A stretch of 64,000 nucleotides of DNA from Picochlorum sp. 'celeri' (Eukaryota; Chlorophyta; Trebouxiophyceae): assembly GCA_010909725.1 (NCBI GenBank), contig JAACMV010000016.1, positions 659,501 to 723,500 of the forward strand, given 5' to 3'. Under the pieces are notes generated by a model that saw only the letters and a list, made by a program, of their open reading frames with translations, made no database searches and was not told the origin of the DNA. Below are positions 10,893 through 21,457 of the stretch, one piece after another (within the stretch, counting starts at the first letter, position 1; each line of letters begins with the position of its first letter). The translations under genes and the position numbers were made by a program.

Positions 10893-12576
10893 ATGGACGG
10901 TGTTGAAACGCAACACATCCCCGAGCAAGGATCTCAAAGGTCAAAACGGAGGAGGGTAGCACGCAAGAAAATAACAGAGCTATGGAATGACTTTTACCAA
11001 GCATGTCTTCGTCTCAAAGCCCCATATGGCCCCATGGTAGACTCGTTGAATGCAGAAAGCGAGCAGAGACATTGCAGGGTATACTGTCCATACGGGGAGA
11101 CGTGTGGATATTCTGGGAAGCCACTGTGCTTCGAAAATATGCTGTTCATGGAGGTCACCAGAGATGTAGACAGGAGAAAAGTGCTTGATCACGTGCGTAA
11201 CAAACATCCACATATTGCAGCGAGGTTTGGTGTGGAGAAGAAAGGGGAGGGCCACCCAAGGAGTCTTGAAGATGATGCCATAGTCCAACTCGATAGACAA
11301 GTGTCTACTACTCTCCTCCCCTATGACCGAGACGGAGTTCTAACCATTCGCTCCTGTGAAGATTTTGATGAAGCAGTGGAATCATCCGATGAGGGCAGCG
11401 TGTGCACCGAGGTGAGGAGACACATGTCATGCTTCCTGATTCTGGTTCTTGTTGTTCTGAAGAGTCAAAGCCATCTTCCTGCAGGACCTTGAGGACAGCG
11501 ACGCTTCGAGTGATGAGCATGAGCCAAATGGCGAGAATGGACCTGGTGAACGCTTTCGGTGCACTCAGGGGTCGCATTTCCAAACCTTTCTAATGGCAGT
11601 GTTGGGTAAGGAACGTGGCGAGGGGCTGGATCAGCCACAAGAGGATGAAGACGAGGAAGATGAGGCACCCTGCACTTTGCTTCAGCTCACATCTGCGCTC
11701 CTCGAAATAGAATTAAAGCATGCTGTATCAAAAGAGCTCATGCAGGATATCTTGAGCGTAGTTCGGATGGGGAGGAGCAACCATGACAGGATGATCATTC
11801 CACCATCCATCCACCTTCTGAGGAAGGCCATGGATGTTCCAGACCTTCAGACTGTCGAATACCATAAGTGTCCCTGTGGATACATCTACGACAACGTCAT
11901 CCCGTTCAAAGATAGGGACATGGGTGAAGAGTGTGGAGCAGGGTGTGGTAGGAAGAGGTTCACGGCAGACAGGGGTGGGAGCCCAAGACCCATGCAGCAC
12001 TTTTATTACTTTGGGGTGCAAGACTGTATGCGGAGTCTGTTCGCTTCGCGCAAATTTCGAGAATCAAGAAACAAAAGCATCGAAAGCGGTCGCGCAGGAA
12101 ACACGGTGTACACGTCCGAGTGGTTCAAATGGATCAAGGAGAGGGAAAGCACAGCAGGCGGCGACACGACTAGTATCTGGTCGATCGGCGTGGATGGATC
12201 CCAGCCTTTTGGAAGGAAAGCACATTCTTGTACTCTGATTGTATTAAAGTGTGAAGATATGGACCCTGAAGGCCGCTATCTCAGCTGCAACACGAGATTG
12301 TTGGGAATTATCCCAGGCCCAAAAGAACCCAAAAATCTCAACCCCTTCTTATGTTTTATTGGTGAAGAGTTTGAGCGCCTCCGCTCATCTCTCATGGAAT
12401 ATCAGTACGAGGACCTGGACGAGGATGGTCATGTGGTGAGACATTCTGGAGTTCATCGACCCATACTGGGATTCATTCATGCAGATGCCAAGGCCAGAGA
12501 AAAGATCCACATGTGCGCTCCGGGGAACGCCATCAAAGGGTGCTACTTTTGCTGGCAGCGGGCCTCAGAAATTTAA
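10893..12576 (+). CDS. Tnp2-like (CACTA) transposase, C-terminally truncated
   Basis: Exon 1 is 10,893-11,411 and exon 2 is 11,485-12,576; the 73-nt intron GTGAGG...CTGCAG joins codons in phase 0 and gives 363 residues after the junction (536 in total). Exon 1 encodes a basic N terminus (SKRRRVARKK), a Cys-rich segment (CRVYCPYGETCGYSGKPLC) and the histidine pair DHVRNKHPH, resembling a zinc-finger DNA-binding region. Exon 2 has an acidic stretch, a Cys cluster (CPCGYIYDN, CGAGCGRKRF) and then the Tnp2 core: a WSIGVDGSQPFGRK segment, the diagnostic LLGIIPGPKEPKNLNPFL, then GFIHADAKAR and the CYFCW knuckle. The reading frame stops immediately after the knuckle, about 65 bp before the element's right terminus. 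The rest of the DDE catalytic domain usual in this family is missing, so the protein is probably inactive. Confidence 0.7.
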
Positions 12577-12657
12577 TTTAATTTAATACGCCCCTCAGGA
12601 AAATTTGGGATTTAAGGAGGCCACCACATTTTCTGTAAGTGCCATCCAGTACTGGAT

Positions 12658-12711
12658 TCTGAGAATCACCTAGACGGGAACCACGGAATCAATTAAGAGC
12701 GGCCTTATATA
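12658..12711 (-). repeat. AGGCCGC-family terminus (inward to the left)
   Basis: Contains TCACCTAGACGGGAACCACG, then GAATCAATTAAGAGCGGCC and TTA. It is the reverse complement of 17,424-17,476, including the adjacent palindromic GATTCTGAGAATC. It pairs with 8543-8559 as the other end of a 4.17-kb bracket. Confidence 0.7.
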
Positions 12712-12712
12712 A

Positions 12713-13198
12713 AGTAGTCCGAAAAAAGATACCTCTGGTTTTTATTGGTGGTGCCGGTGGTCTAAAATGAAATAACCCAAATCACAAAATCCGTTTATTT
12801 GCATCAAATCGTAGGTTTCTTAACGAGGTAGACCTAGTAGAAGTCATACAAAGGGATCTTACATCGATTGAAGTGATTGTGTGTCCAAATAGGGCCATCA
12901 TTGGGCGTCAGGTACCATACCGGTATGAGATCTCATCTAGATGGGCTTCCAACCCCATCAACCGGTGGTGCCTGACCGAACCAGACAGGATGCACTTTGA
13001 TTGTTGACATCTCATGGAATGTCGATTTCTAGGGACGGATGGATAGATTGGAGCCTGTAGAGGCCTGTGGCAGAGACTAGAGGGTCTAATTTTCGCTGGG
13101 TAGGGAGATATGGCACGTCGAGTGATCACAAAAATGAAATACCTCCACTTCATGAAGGTGTTCCCGGTGAATTTGGGTTATCTTTTTTCGGACTACTG
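12713..13198. mobile_element. Tc1/mariner-like MITE, copy 1 (left end clipped)
   Basis: Non-coding element of about 487 bp. Its terminal inverted repeat is CAGTAGTCCGAAAAAAGATA, with TATCTTTTTTCGGACTACTG at 13,179-13,198 and TA following. In this copy the first C and the left TA are absent, replaced by the repeat junction. The 81-codon minus frame inside (12,908-13,153) resembles no transposase. Confidence 0.7.
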
Positions 13199-13292
13199 TA
13201 TTTTAATAAATGTTCGTTTAGAAGGTCATTTGTCAATGGAATTTAAAACTTCTCATGTGTAATACAAGCATATTGTTTGATATGGACTTTCT

Positions 13293-15038
13293 TTACAGCA
13301 TTAACTGAGCATTAAGTTTCTGAATAGAACCCAAATGCACCCCTGGAGAGCCATCTACATGGTATACTTTTAAATCTTGCTCGTGACACCAAAGCTTCAC
13401 TCTTCTTATAATAACAGGGCAATTTGTTATCACTTTAAATGATAAACGGAATTGTGATGATCCATTTGACTCGAATGTATAGCAGGATTCCTTTGTGATG
13501 CTTGTGGGGGAATGATTTACACACTGTTTGTTCAGGCACACAAACATATGCTCTTCGTTAGCATCACAGAATGACGCAATAGACGATTCGAAAGAGACAT
13601 AACGCAAGTTTCCTAGCCCGTCGCAACGACTATCGGCCAGGAGCACCTGATGGGATGTCAAGGTGAGGGGCCCTTGTAGCCTTGTGAATACCCCATAGCG
13701 ACGCACAGAGCCATTTGAGACATTCCATCCCGCCATTCCTCGAAAAAAATTCCCATTGTACAAATGTGTCTCTCTATAATTACGGTAAGCCCATAGAGCA
13801 TATCCTCCAGTCCATTTTTCAAGAACAGGGGCACTCAAACTCAAGAATCTAGTGACTTCAGGGTCTGACATGTAGTTCGACGAGCTCATTGTGCCTGGTG
13901 TATTGTCTACAAAGTTGAACTGCTCTAGAAATGTTTTTTTCAGCCCAAATCTCCTACCGACTACCTCGGTGAGCATATATGACAGTTTCTCAATTGCAGA
14001 CTCTGCCGGGATAGCCAAGCCTTTGTTATCTTGTGCAAAGTGAGGTGAAAAATATGTACCGGCTCGAGCATTTGCTGGAATACGCCCAGCATCATTATAT
14101 CCATGCCATGTGATGTTACCTTGTGCAGAGAAAACAGGTTCACTGTCCACGCGAATTTCCATAGTCAGATTAGGAATTTCTCTTTGACCAAAATCCAATA
14201 ATTTGACCCAAATAGAACTTATATACTCATACCATGCTTCGACTTGTGCGGTTGGAATAGTTCCATCATTAACAGGAATCTTTTTTCCAAAGTGGGTCTT
14301 TTCCCCATATTGATTCCGGAGATCTTCCGGGAGATTCATCATATCTACTCCACAAAAAAAGTCTTCCCAACTGATGAAATTAAATACATGGGTCTTATAG
14401 CAAGAGAATATATGTTGTAGAGATCGAATGTACTCCGACCATGCGGAAAATGCATCTTCCGATTCTAGTAAGGTAAATAAGCACCGCTGCTCACTCATGG
14501 GCGTGTTATCAGGCCTCAAATTATGTGTGTATCCTATCCTTGCAATACTATACAGGCCAGCTTCACGAACTAAATCTAAAACTTCGATGAGCCTCTCAAA
14601 CAACCAAGGATCATATAGCCTGTTGTATGCATCCACTTGGAATCCAGCCCATGGGATTACAAGGATAATGGTATTAAATCCATCACGAGCAACCTGAATC
14701 AATTCCTGCCTCATCGTGTCCTCCTGGAATGTTTCCCAGAATGTTAACGGACAAGAATCTCCAAATAAATGCACGCCTCTAAGAAACGATGGGAGAGATG
14801 CGGGAAATAATCCCGGACAATTGCCATGCCTTGATGCCAATTCCTCAAAAACGATCGATGCATTTGGCCCTAAGATGTCTTCCATTTGTAGGTCGTACTT
14901 TATATTGTGCATAGGAGAAGGTATCATCTTTTTAAGACATCCACCACCAACATAAAATAACCCCAGTAATGTCATCCCATATGCGATAAATATGGCACCT
15001 CGGCGGTGAAGCCTAATGAGACGCGCGCACGCATTCAT
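13293..15038 (-). CDS. Type II membrane glycosidase-like protein, copy 1
   Basis: Intronless, 581 residues. A basic N terminus (RLIRLHRRG) precedes one membrane anchor (about 14-32), then a large lumenal or extracellular domain. The order of elements fits a TIM-barrel glycoside hydrolase of clan GH-A (GH5-like): GFNTIILVIPWAGFQ (120-134), the helix YDPWLFERLIEVLDLVREAG, the strand YSIARIGY, an acidic FISWEDFF (E225, candidate acid/base) and TFLEQFNFVDN (E372, candidate nucleophile). After about residue 430 the sequence becomes beta-rich with several Asn-glycosylation sequons (NGS, NHS) and cysteines, probably a carbohydrate-binding or stabilising domain. Substrate is unknown and the hydrolase assignment rests on pattern, not close similarity. 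An exact second copy follows at 15,628-17,373. Confidence 0.65.
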   Translation of the reverse strand: MNACARLIRLHRRGAIFIAYGMTLLGLFYVGGGCLKKMIPSPMHNIKYDLQMEDILGPNASIVFEELASRHGNCPGLFPASLPSFLRGVHLFGDSCPLTFWETFQEDTMRQELIQVARDGFNTIILVIPWAGFQVDAYNRLYDPWLFERLIEVLDLVREAGLYSIARIGYTHNLRPDNTPMSEQRCLFTLLESEDAFSAWSEYIRSLQHIFSCYKTHVFNFISWEDFFCGVDMMNLPEDLRNQYGEKTHFGKKIPVNDGTIPTAQVEAWYEYISSIWVKLLDFGQREIPNLTMEIRVDSEPVFSAQGNITWHGYNDAGRIPANARAGTYFSPHFAQDNKGLAIPAESAIEKLSYMLTEVVGRRFGLKKTFLEQFNFVDNTPGTMSSSNYMSDPEVTRFLSLSAPVLEKWTGGYALWAYRNYRETHLYNGNFFRGMAGWNVSNGSVRRYGVFTRLQGPLTLTSHQVLLADSRCDGLGNLRYVSFESSIASFCDANEEHMFVCLNKQCVNHSPTSITKESCYTFESNGSSQFRLSFKVITNCPVIIRRVKLWCHEQDLKVYHVDGSPGVHLGSIQKLNAQLML

Positions 15039-15046
15039 GAAAACTA

Positions 15047-15533
15047 CAGTAGTCCGAAAAAAGATACCTCTGGTTTTTATTGGTGGTGCCGGTGGTCTAA
15101 AATGAAATAACCCAAATCACAAAATCCGTTTATTTGCATCAAATCGTAGGTTTCTTAACGAGGTAGACCTAGTAGAAGTCATACAAAGGGATCTTACATC
15201 GATTGAAGTGATTGTGTGTCCAAATAGGGCCATCATTGGGCGTCAGGTACCATACCGGTATGAGATCTCATCTAGATGGGCTTCCAACCCCATCAACCGG
15301 TGGTGCCTGACCGAACCAGACAGGATGCACTTTGATTGTTGACATCTCATGGAATGTCGATTTCTAGGGACGGATGGATAGATTGGAGCCTGTAGAGGCC
15401 TGTGGCAGAGACTAGAGGGTCTAATTTTCGCTGGGTAGGGAGATATGGCACGTCGAGTGATCACAAAAATGAAATACCTCCACTTCATGAAGGTGTTCCC
15501 GGTGAATTTGGGTTATCTTTTTTCGGACTACTG
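15047..15533. mobile_element. Tc1/mariner-like MITE, copy 2 (complete)
   Basis: Complete 487-bp element with perfect 20-bp inverted termini (CAGTAGTCCGAAAAAAGATA) and TA on both sides (15,045-15,046 and 15,534-15,535), the TA target duplication expected of Tc1/mariner transposons. It sits only 7 bp from the start codon of copy 1 of the upstream gene and may therefore contain or disturb its promoter. Confidence 0.75.
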
Positions 15534-17382
15534 TATTTTAATAAATGTTCGTTTAGAAGGTCATTTGTCAATGGAATTTAAAACTTCTCATGTGTAATAC
15601 AAGCATATTGTTTGATATGGACTTTCTTTACAGCATTAACTGAGCATTAAGTTTCTGAATAGAACCCAAATGCACCCCTGGAGAGCCATCTACATGGTAT
15701 ACTTTTAAATCTTGCTCGTGACACCAAAGCTTCACTCTTCTTATAATAACAGGGCAATTTGTTATCACTTTAAATGATAAACGGAATTGTGATGATCCAT
15801 TTGACTCGAATGTATAGCAGGATTCCTTTGTGATGCTTGTGGGGGAATGATTTACACACTGTTTGTTCAGGCACACAAACATATGCTCTTCGTTAGCATC
15901 ACAGAATGACGCAATAGACGATTCGAAAGAGACATAACGCAAGTTTCCTAGCCCGTCGCAACGACTATCGGCCAGGAGCACCTGATGGGATGTCAAGGTG
16001 AGGGGCCCTTGTAGCCTTGTGAATACCCCATAGCGACGCACAGAGCCATTTGAGACATTCCATCCCGCCATTCCTCGAAAAAAATTCCCATTGTACAAAT
16101 GTGTCTCTCTATAATTACGGTAAGCCCATAGAGCATATCCTCCAGTCCATTTTTCAAGAACAGGGGCACTCAAACTCAAGAATCTAGTGACTTCAGGGTC
16201 TGACATGTAGTTCGACGAGCTCATTGTGCCTGGTGTATTGTCTACAAAGTTGAACTGCTCTAGAAATGTTTTTTTCAGCCCAAATCTCCTACCGACTACC
16301 TCGGTGAGCATATATGACAGTTTCTCAATTGCAGACTCTGCCGGGATAGCCAAGCCTTTGTTATCTTGTGCAAAGTGAGGTGAAAAATATGTACCGGCTC
16401 GAGCATTTGCTGGAATACGCCCAGCATCATTATATCCATGCCATGTGATGTTACCTTGTGCAGAGAAAACAGGTTCACTGTCCACGCGAATTTCCATAGT
16501 CAGATTAGGAATTTCTCTTTGACCAAAATCCAATAATTTGACCCAAATAGAACTTATATACTCATACCATGCTTCGACTTGTGCGGTTGGAATAGTTCCA
16601 TCATTAACAGGAATCTTTTTTCCAAAGTGGGTCTTTTCCCCATATTGATTCCGGAGATCTTCCGGGAGATTCATCATATCTACTCCACAAAAAAAGTCTT
16701 CCCAACTGATGAAATTAAATACATGGGTCTTATAGCAAGAGAATATATGTTGTAGAGATCGAATGTACTCCGACCATGCGGAAAATGCATCTTCCGATTC
16801 TAGTAAGGTAAATAAGCACCGCTGCTCACTCATGGGCGTGTTATCAGGCCTCAAATTATGTGTGTATCCTATCCTTGCAATACTATACAGGCCAGCTTCA
16901 CGAACTAAATCTAAAACTTCGATGAGCCTCTCAAACAACCAAGGATCATATAGCCTGTTGTATGCATCCACTTGGAATCCAGCCCATGGGATTACAAGGA
17001 TAATGGTATTAAATCCATCACGAGCAACCTGAATCAATTCCTGCCTCATCGTGTCCTCCTGGAATGTTTCCCAGAATGTTAACGGACAAGAATCTCCAAA
17101 TAAATGCACGCCTCTAAGAAACGATGGGAGAGATGCGGGAAATAATCCCGGACAATTGCCATGCCTTGATGCCAATTCCTCAAAAACGATCGATGCATTT
17201 GGCCCTAAGATGTCTTCCATTTGTAGGTCGTACTTTATATTGTGCATAGGAGAAGGTATCATCTTTTTAAGACATCCACCACCAACATAAAATAACCCCA
17301 GTAATGTCATCCCATATGCGATAAATATGGCACCTCGGCGGTGAAGCCTAATGAGACGCGCGCACGCATTCATGAAAACTAC
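15048..17382. repeat. Tandem repeat unit, copy 2 of 2
   Basis: Second 2,335-bp copy, contiguous with copy 1. Sequence diverges from the copy-1 continuation after 17,383 (ACAAATG here against ACAGTAG at 15,046). Confidence 0.95.
15628..17373 (-). CDS. Type II membrane glycosidase-like protein, copy 2
   Basis: Identical over all 581 residues to the protein at 13,293-15,038; the same anchor (14-32), candidate acid/base E225 and candidate nucleophile E372 apply. The only difference is the 5' flank: this copy has AAATGTAAATTAAAGG and unique sequence upstream, whereas copy 1 has the MITE directly upstream, so the two copies probably differ in promoter. Identity at every silent position means a very recent duplication, ongoing homogenisation, or an assembly duplication. 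Confidence 0.65.
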   Translation of the reverse strand: MNACARLIRLHRRGAIFIAYGMTLLGLFYVGGGCLKKMIPSPMHNIKYDLQMEDILGPNASIVFEELASRHGNCPGLFPASLPSFLRGVHLFGDSCPLTFWETFQEDTMRQELIQVARDGFNTIILVIPWAGFQVDAYNRLYDPWLFERLIEVLDLVREAGLYSIARIGYTHNLRPDNTPMSEQRCLFTLLESEDAFSAWSEYIRSLQHIFSCYKTHVFNFISWEDFFCGVDMMNLPEDLRNQYGEKTHFGKKIPVNDGTIPTAQVEAWYEYISSIWVKLLDFGQREIPNLTMEIRVDSEPVFSAQGNITWHGYNDAGRIPANARAGTYFSPHFAQDNKGLAIPAESAIEKLSYMLTEVVGRRFGLKKTFLEQFNFVDNTPGTMSSSNYMSDPEVTRFLSLSAPVLEKWTGGYALWAYRNYRETHLYNGNFFRGMAGWNVSNGSVRRYGVFTRLQGPLTLTSHQVLLADSRCDGLGNLRYVSFESSIASFCDANEEHMFVCLNKQCVNHSPTSITKESCYTFESNGSSQFRLSFKVITNCPVIIRRVKLWCHEQDLKVYHVDGSPGVHLGSIQKLNAQLML

Positions 17383-17702
17383 AAATGTAAATTAAAGGCG
17401 TCGAACAGTATATATTTATTATTAGGCCGCTCTTAATTGATTCCGTGGTTCCCGTCTAGGTGATTCTCAGAATCGAGTCGGTAGGCGCTCGAAAAATGAG
17501 AAAACCCTACGACGGCCGACCGGGATTTCCAGGTAGCATCGCTCGACGAAGTTTCGCGATAACTTGAACATACGAGAGAATTTTAACCTCTCGTCTGCTC
17601 CATATTGATCATAATATCAGCACAAATTTTTTTATAGGGGACTAGTTTGACCCGTTTGGCAAATGCCAAACTCCATGGCCTTCGGCCATGGGTCTTTTGC
17701 AG

Positions 17703-19350
17703 GCATCGCTTCGCTCGCCTGTCAGGTCGGTCGCCCGAAGGGCTCCCTCTGTCGCTGCGCGGCTGTGTCGGTTAGATGGAACGTTTACATAGTCATGATG
17801 ACGGGCTCCCGCCGAAGATCATAAAAGAAGGCTGGTATCGCTTCGCTCTCCAGCCCAATCGCAGGCCTGGCGGCCTTGCAATAGGAAATAGGCCTCGCTC
17901 CGCTCGGCCAACTCAATGTAACCCCCTGTCATGCAAACCCAAACTAAGACATGTTCCCTGCCGTTTGGGCCTTTGAAAAATCCTGGCATCGCTTCTCTCG
18001 CGGCAATTCGCAGGCCTAACAGCCTCGCGAATATATAAATACATATATATATATATATATGTAAAAGGCTCGCTGCGCTCGCCAAACAGAATACAAAAAC
18101 AGATGTTGGCTGGGAACAACTAACAGCACAATACAGGGGATGTCGCAAGAAATGGAGGGACGTGTTAGAGAATGCGTCCTACAGACTGGCAACGATGCAC
18201 TGTCGCAATGTTAGAAAGAGGTTGTGTCCTCCGGCCTCGTCAGGATCCCTTAAACCGGGGCCTCACTGCGTTCGGCACGGGCGGGATCCTTCCTCACCCA
18301 TCGGCCACCTGGATGGTGCTGTTGAGTGCCTGTGGAGGGCCTCCGCAAGCACACAGTTGCAAACTGGTAAGGAATCCTTGTTCGAAGCTCCTGGCATGAC
18401 CGGGCACCATCCTCCCAGCGCGTCCGAGGTGGGTTTGGTGATACTGCATGACCATGCAGACACTGTCTTCGAGGAAAACAGCTGACATTGCTTTGCTCTC
18501 GAACCAATGAATGGCATCGCTGCGCCCGCCATCACTATCGCTCGCCTGAAGGCATTGCGATCAAATATGTGGAGAATATAGGTCAATATATCTCGCTGTG
18601 CTCGGCCAAAAGAATTGTAGTTTCTGCCATCAGCCATGGATAAATGGAAGGAGCTGCATGAAGTAAGGAAGTGCCTAATGGTTGGTAGCAGAATGTGTAT
18701 ATGCAATATATATATAAGGCTCGCTGCGCTCGCCCACAAAAAAACAGAATAATACTTCCTCAGCCATGCACCTGTGGAGGATGCTGTCAACTTCACTGCC
18801 TCCTATCCCGTCGGAGATCGATGCTTGATTAAGTTGACCCTTCGAAATTCCACTGTCTCATCGCATTCCGGTGGAACGACCCGTGCACACAACGGGTACT
18901 AACGCTCAGCACTGGTTTTGCTCAGATTATTTGACAAACTCCAACAATGCCATGGACACGGCTGCCATGGAAGAACACAAACATGGCCTGCTCCCATGCA
19001 TGGAAAAACTAAAATGGCATCGCTGCGCTCGCCATAACTATCGCTAACCTGAAGGTATCGCGATCAAATAGATATAGAACTATAGGCCTCGCTGCGCTCG
19101 GGCAAAAGCATCATCGCCTCTGGCATTCACCCATGGGTAGAATGAAGGAGCAAAGATGGAATTAAGGAGCAGCATAAAGAAAAAAGGACGGATCTGTTGT
19201 AGACCGATGCCTAGTGCTGGCTGGCAGAATGTATCTATCTGCGATACATGCATAATAAGGCTCGCTGCGCTCGCCCACAAAACCATAATACTTCCTCAGC
19301 CCTGCACCTTTGGAGGAGGATGCTAGCCTCACTGCCTCATATTCTGTCCA
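17703..19350. repeat. Degenerate tandem units with GCATCGCTGCGCTCGCC-type motifs
   Basis: At least twelve near-copies of the motif TCGCTGCGCTCG(C/G) occur, for example at 17,705, 17,895, 18,070, 18,515, 18,719, 19,018, 19,087 and 19,260. Larger blocks repeat with a period of about 500-560 bp: 18,513-18,900 matches 19,016-19,460 in order (motif, TATCGCT, GCGATCAAATA, motif, then CCTCAGCC.TGCACCT.TGGAGGA). An older unit is discernible at 17,835-18,100. Frames on the minus strand through these motifs read as repeated Ala/Ser/Glu/Arg peptides, which is a consequence of the motif, not evidence for protein. Confidence 0.7.
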
Positions 19351-20578
19351 TTTTTATATGTATGCTATTACATCAACGCCCCCGGGGTTTACTTTAGTAA
19401 GTCGACCACTCGAAATTCAACTATGTAATCCCATTCTGGGGGAATGATGCACCCAGGCACCCAATGTCTGATCAATCCTACCCAAGCCATCGAATGCATC
19501 CACTTTGTCACTATAATTTTGAAATCCCAGTCTACCGCGTTCTTCAAGATGATCACGACTTAAAAACCCCGGGGATATGTCTCACATGACCCCAGCCTCT
19601 GTACATTATCCAGGACTTTATAGGCAGGCTGCAACCCCTAACCTGTCCTAAAGATTCATTCCAATTACGCCACTTGAGCGATGGAGCACTCTCTCGGGGA
19701 CATAGTACCAATTCGGTGGATCTGTTCGTTGTCCATACCACATATGTACAGGGCCGCTGCGTTGTTTCTCCATGCTGTGGTCCAAGTTGTCGAATCCGTC
19801 TCCTATTCCCTCGCAGTATTGTGTAACATGCACCCTTGACAGCTACATGCCAATTCGAACTTTTTTACGTCGTGTTCTGCACCCCAGAGATGTAGGATAA
19901 AGGAAGGCAAAATCGCTCGAGATGTCTTTGCCTGCTGCTTCTCAGAGGCCTTTGCTATAGAGAATGATCCTCTGAATCAGGTATCCTGTTCACAGTATCG
20001 TAGTCGTGGGTTCACCTCGTCATGAGAATGACTTCAAAAGATGGAAGATGCGTCACATGGCTCCAACCGAACTCCGTAATCCACACTCTGCGTCTTTCAC
20101 AGGCAAGCTGCACTGGTCCAACATGTTGCTGCAGGTAGGAGTCGCCAAAGGGACGTGAGCGATGGCACATCAGTTCCCTCATCGCAATCATACCGATCGC
20201 ATGATCGCATACGGAGATATTGGCAGTGTCCCGTTTGCAGGGCACGGCCCGGTGTCCCTTCTGAGAAGAAATGTGCGGAATTTGTTGTCGTCACTTCACC
20301 GGAGAGGCGTCTTGTCCCAGGGCGACAGCTGTCAAAAGGCCCAATTTGCGACGAAACATCCTTTCACATTGGACTTTGCCGTCGTAAGGACTGCAGGAAG
20401 TCAAGCATGGAGACAGAAGGGACCGTGGAACAACGCTCGAAATCGACACTCTCGGTCGGTCAGCAGGCCCCGCCAATGGGGACCGTTACATCTATGTTGT
20501 GGCCGGGCCGAAATTTCGCGAAATTTTCTCGCTGGATCAGGCCCTAAAGAAGCCCGAACAGGGCGGAGAATAGTGTTT

Positions 20579-21032
20579 ATCAAAAAATAGGAGGTTTCTT
20601 GGGCAAGAGACCACGCGAGGGGGCTCTCAGGCGCGGACCCACGGCGTCAAAGTGGGCAAATTCGGCGAATTCGCTATGTTTGACGCAAAATTGCACCGTG
20701 TTCCCGTGCGCGTTTGCATCCTTTATAGGCACCAAAAGTTATTATATTATGTGTAGATTTGGTTTCCGAAAATCGGCCAAACTTTTTTTTTATAGTAGTG
20801 TAGGGATCAAAAAATAGGAGGTTTCTTGGGCAAGAGACCACGCGAGGGGGCTCTCAGGCGCGGACCCACGGCGTCAAAGTGGGCAAATTCGGCGAATTCG
20901 CTATGTTTGACGCAAAATTGCACCGTGTTCCCGTGCGCGTTTGCATCCTTTATAGGCACCAAAAGTTATTATATTATGTGTAGATTTGGTTTCCGAAAAT
21001 CGGCCAAACTTTTTTTTTATAGTAGTGTAGGG
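20579..21032. repeat. 227-bp perfect tandem duplication
   Basis: Unit begins ATCAAAAAATAGGAGG and ends GTAGTGTAGGG; copies at about 20,579-20,805 and 20,806-21,032. The first 70 codons of the overlapping plus-strand frames at 20,599 and 20,826 are identical. Non-coding. Confidence 0.85.
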
Positions 21033-21457
21033 ATTATTACACAGTCGAGAAATATGACGAATTTCCTCCAAATCATACAAGCCCCACAGGAGGAAATCCC
21101 TAAATAAAATGTTGAGAAATTTATAAAGGGATACAAAACCTCCTGACCTGTACATTGTCCATTGGACATACTTCTCTGTAGTGTTTTGTTTGATCGAGTG
21201 TAGCAGAGTGAATGAAACAGATTTCCTCGACCTTCCATATGACTACCGCTTCAGTTTGTGAATTCTTTACTCGTGGTACCACTAAACCGTACAGGAGCAG
21301 TAGGGCCGTCATACTTCAGGCAAATCTGACTTTAGTCTCTCTGGAATGCTGGTGTTTATTCAGATAGTTGAAATAGCTCTCTTGTGAAGACTATTCCTTC
21401 TTCACTGAATTACGGGCAACAGAAAGCTGGGTCCAAAGACCAGGTAGAAATTTTGCT

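Larger units (their letters stand above)
8560..12641 (+). mobile_element. CACTA/Tnp2-type transposon copy 2
   Basis: Left end CACTTACAGAAAGGATGG (8560-8577); right end ATTTTCTGTAAGTG (12,628-12,641). Both give CACTTACAG read inward, the CACTA/EnSpm signature. The 4.08-kb body carries two divergent genes: a coiled-coil accessory protein on the minus strand (9604-10,749) and a spliced Tnp2-like transposase on the plus strand (10,893-12,576). The transposase ends early, so this copy is probably non-autonomous. AGGCCGC-family termini lie just outside on both sides (8543-8559 and 12,658-12,710), suggesting insertion into, or capture by, that other element type. The 3-bp flanks TTG and CCA do not match, so the target duplication is unclear. 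Confidence 0.65.
12713..15047. repeat. Tandem repeat unit, copy 1 of 2 (2,335 bp)
   Basis: Direct repeat of 2,335 bp, repeated immediately at 15,048-17,382. All long frames, coding and shadow, are identical in the two copies. The unit contains a Tc1/mariner-like MITE followed by one intronless gene. The left boundary lies two bases inside the MITE terminus. Confidence 0.95.

Noticed and set aside
12908..13153. 81-codon frame inside the MITE
   Set aside because: Lies entirely within a non-autonomous element, has no transposase motif and is only conserved because the unit is duplicated.
17819..18507. Minus-strand frames rich in Ala/Ser/Glu/Arg (such as GERSEP-like peptides)
   Set aside because: They arise wherever the TCGCTGCGCTCGCC motif is read; the peptides change with the repeat phase and no domain is visible.
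20155..20590. Two overlapping plus-strand frames of 130 and 142 codons in the 5-kb element
   Set aside because: Overlap in different frames, no domain, and both are in non-coding repetitive sequence.
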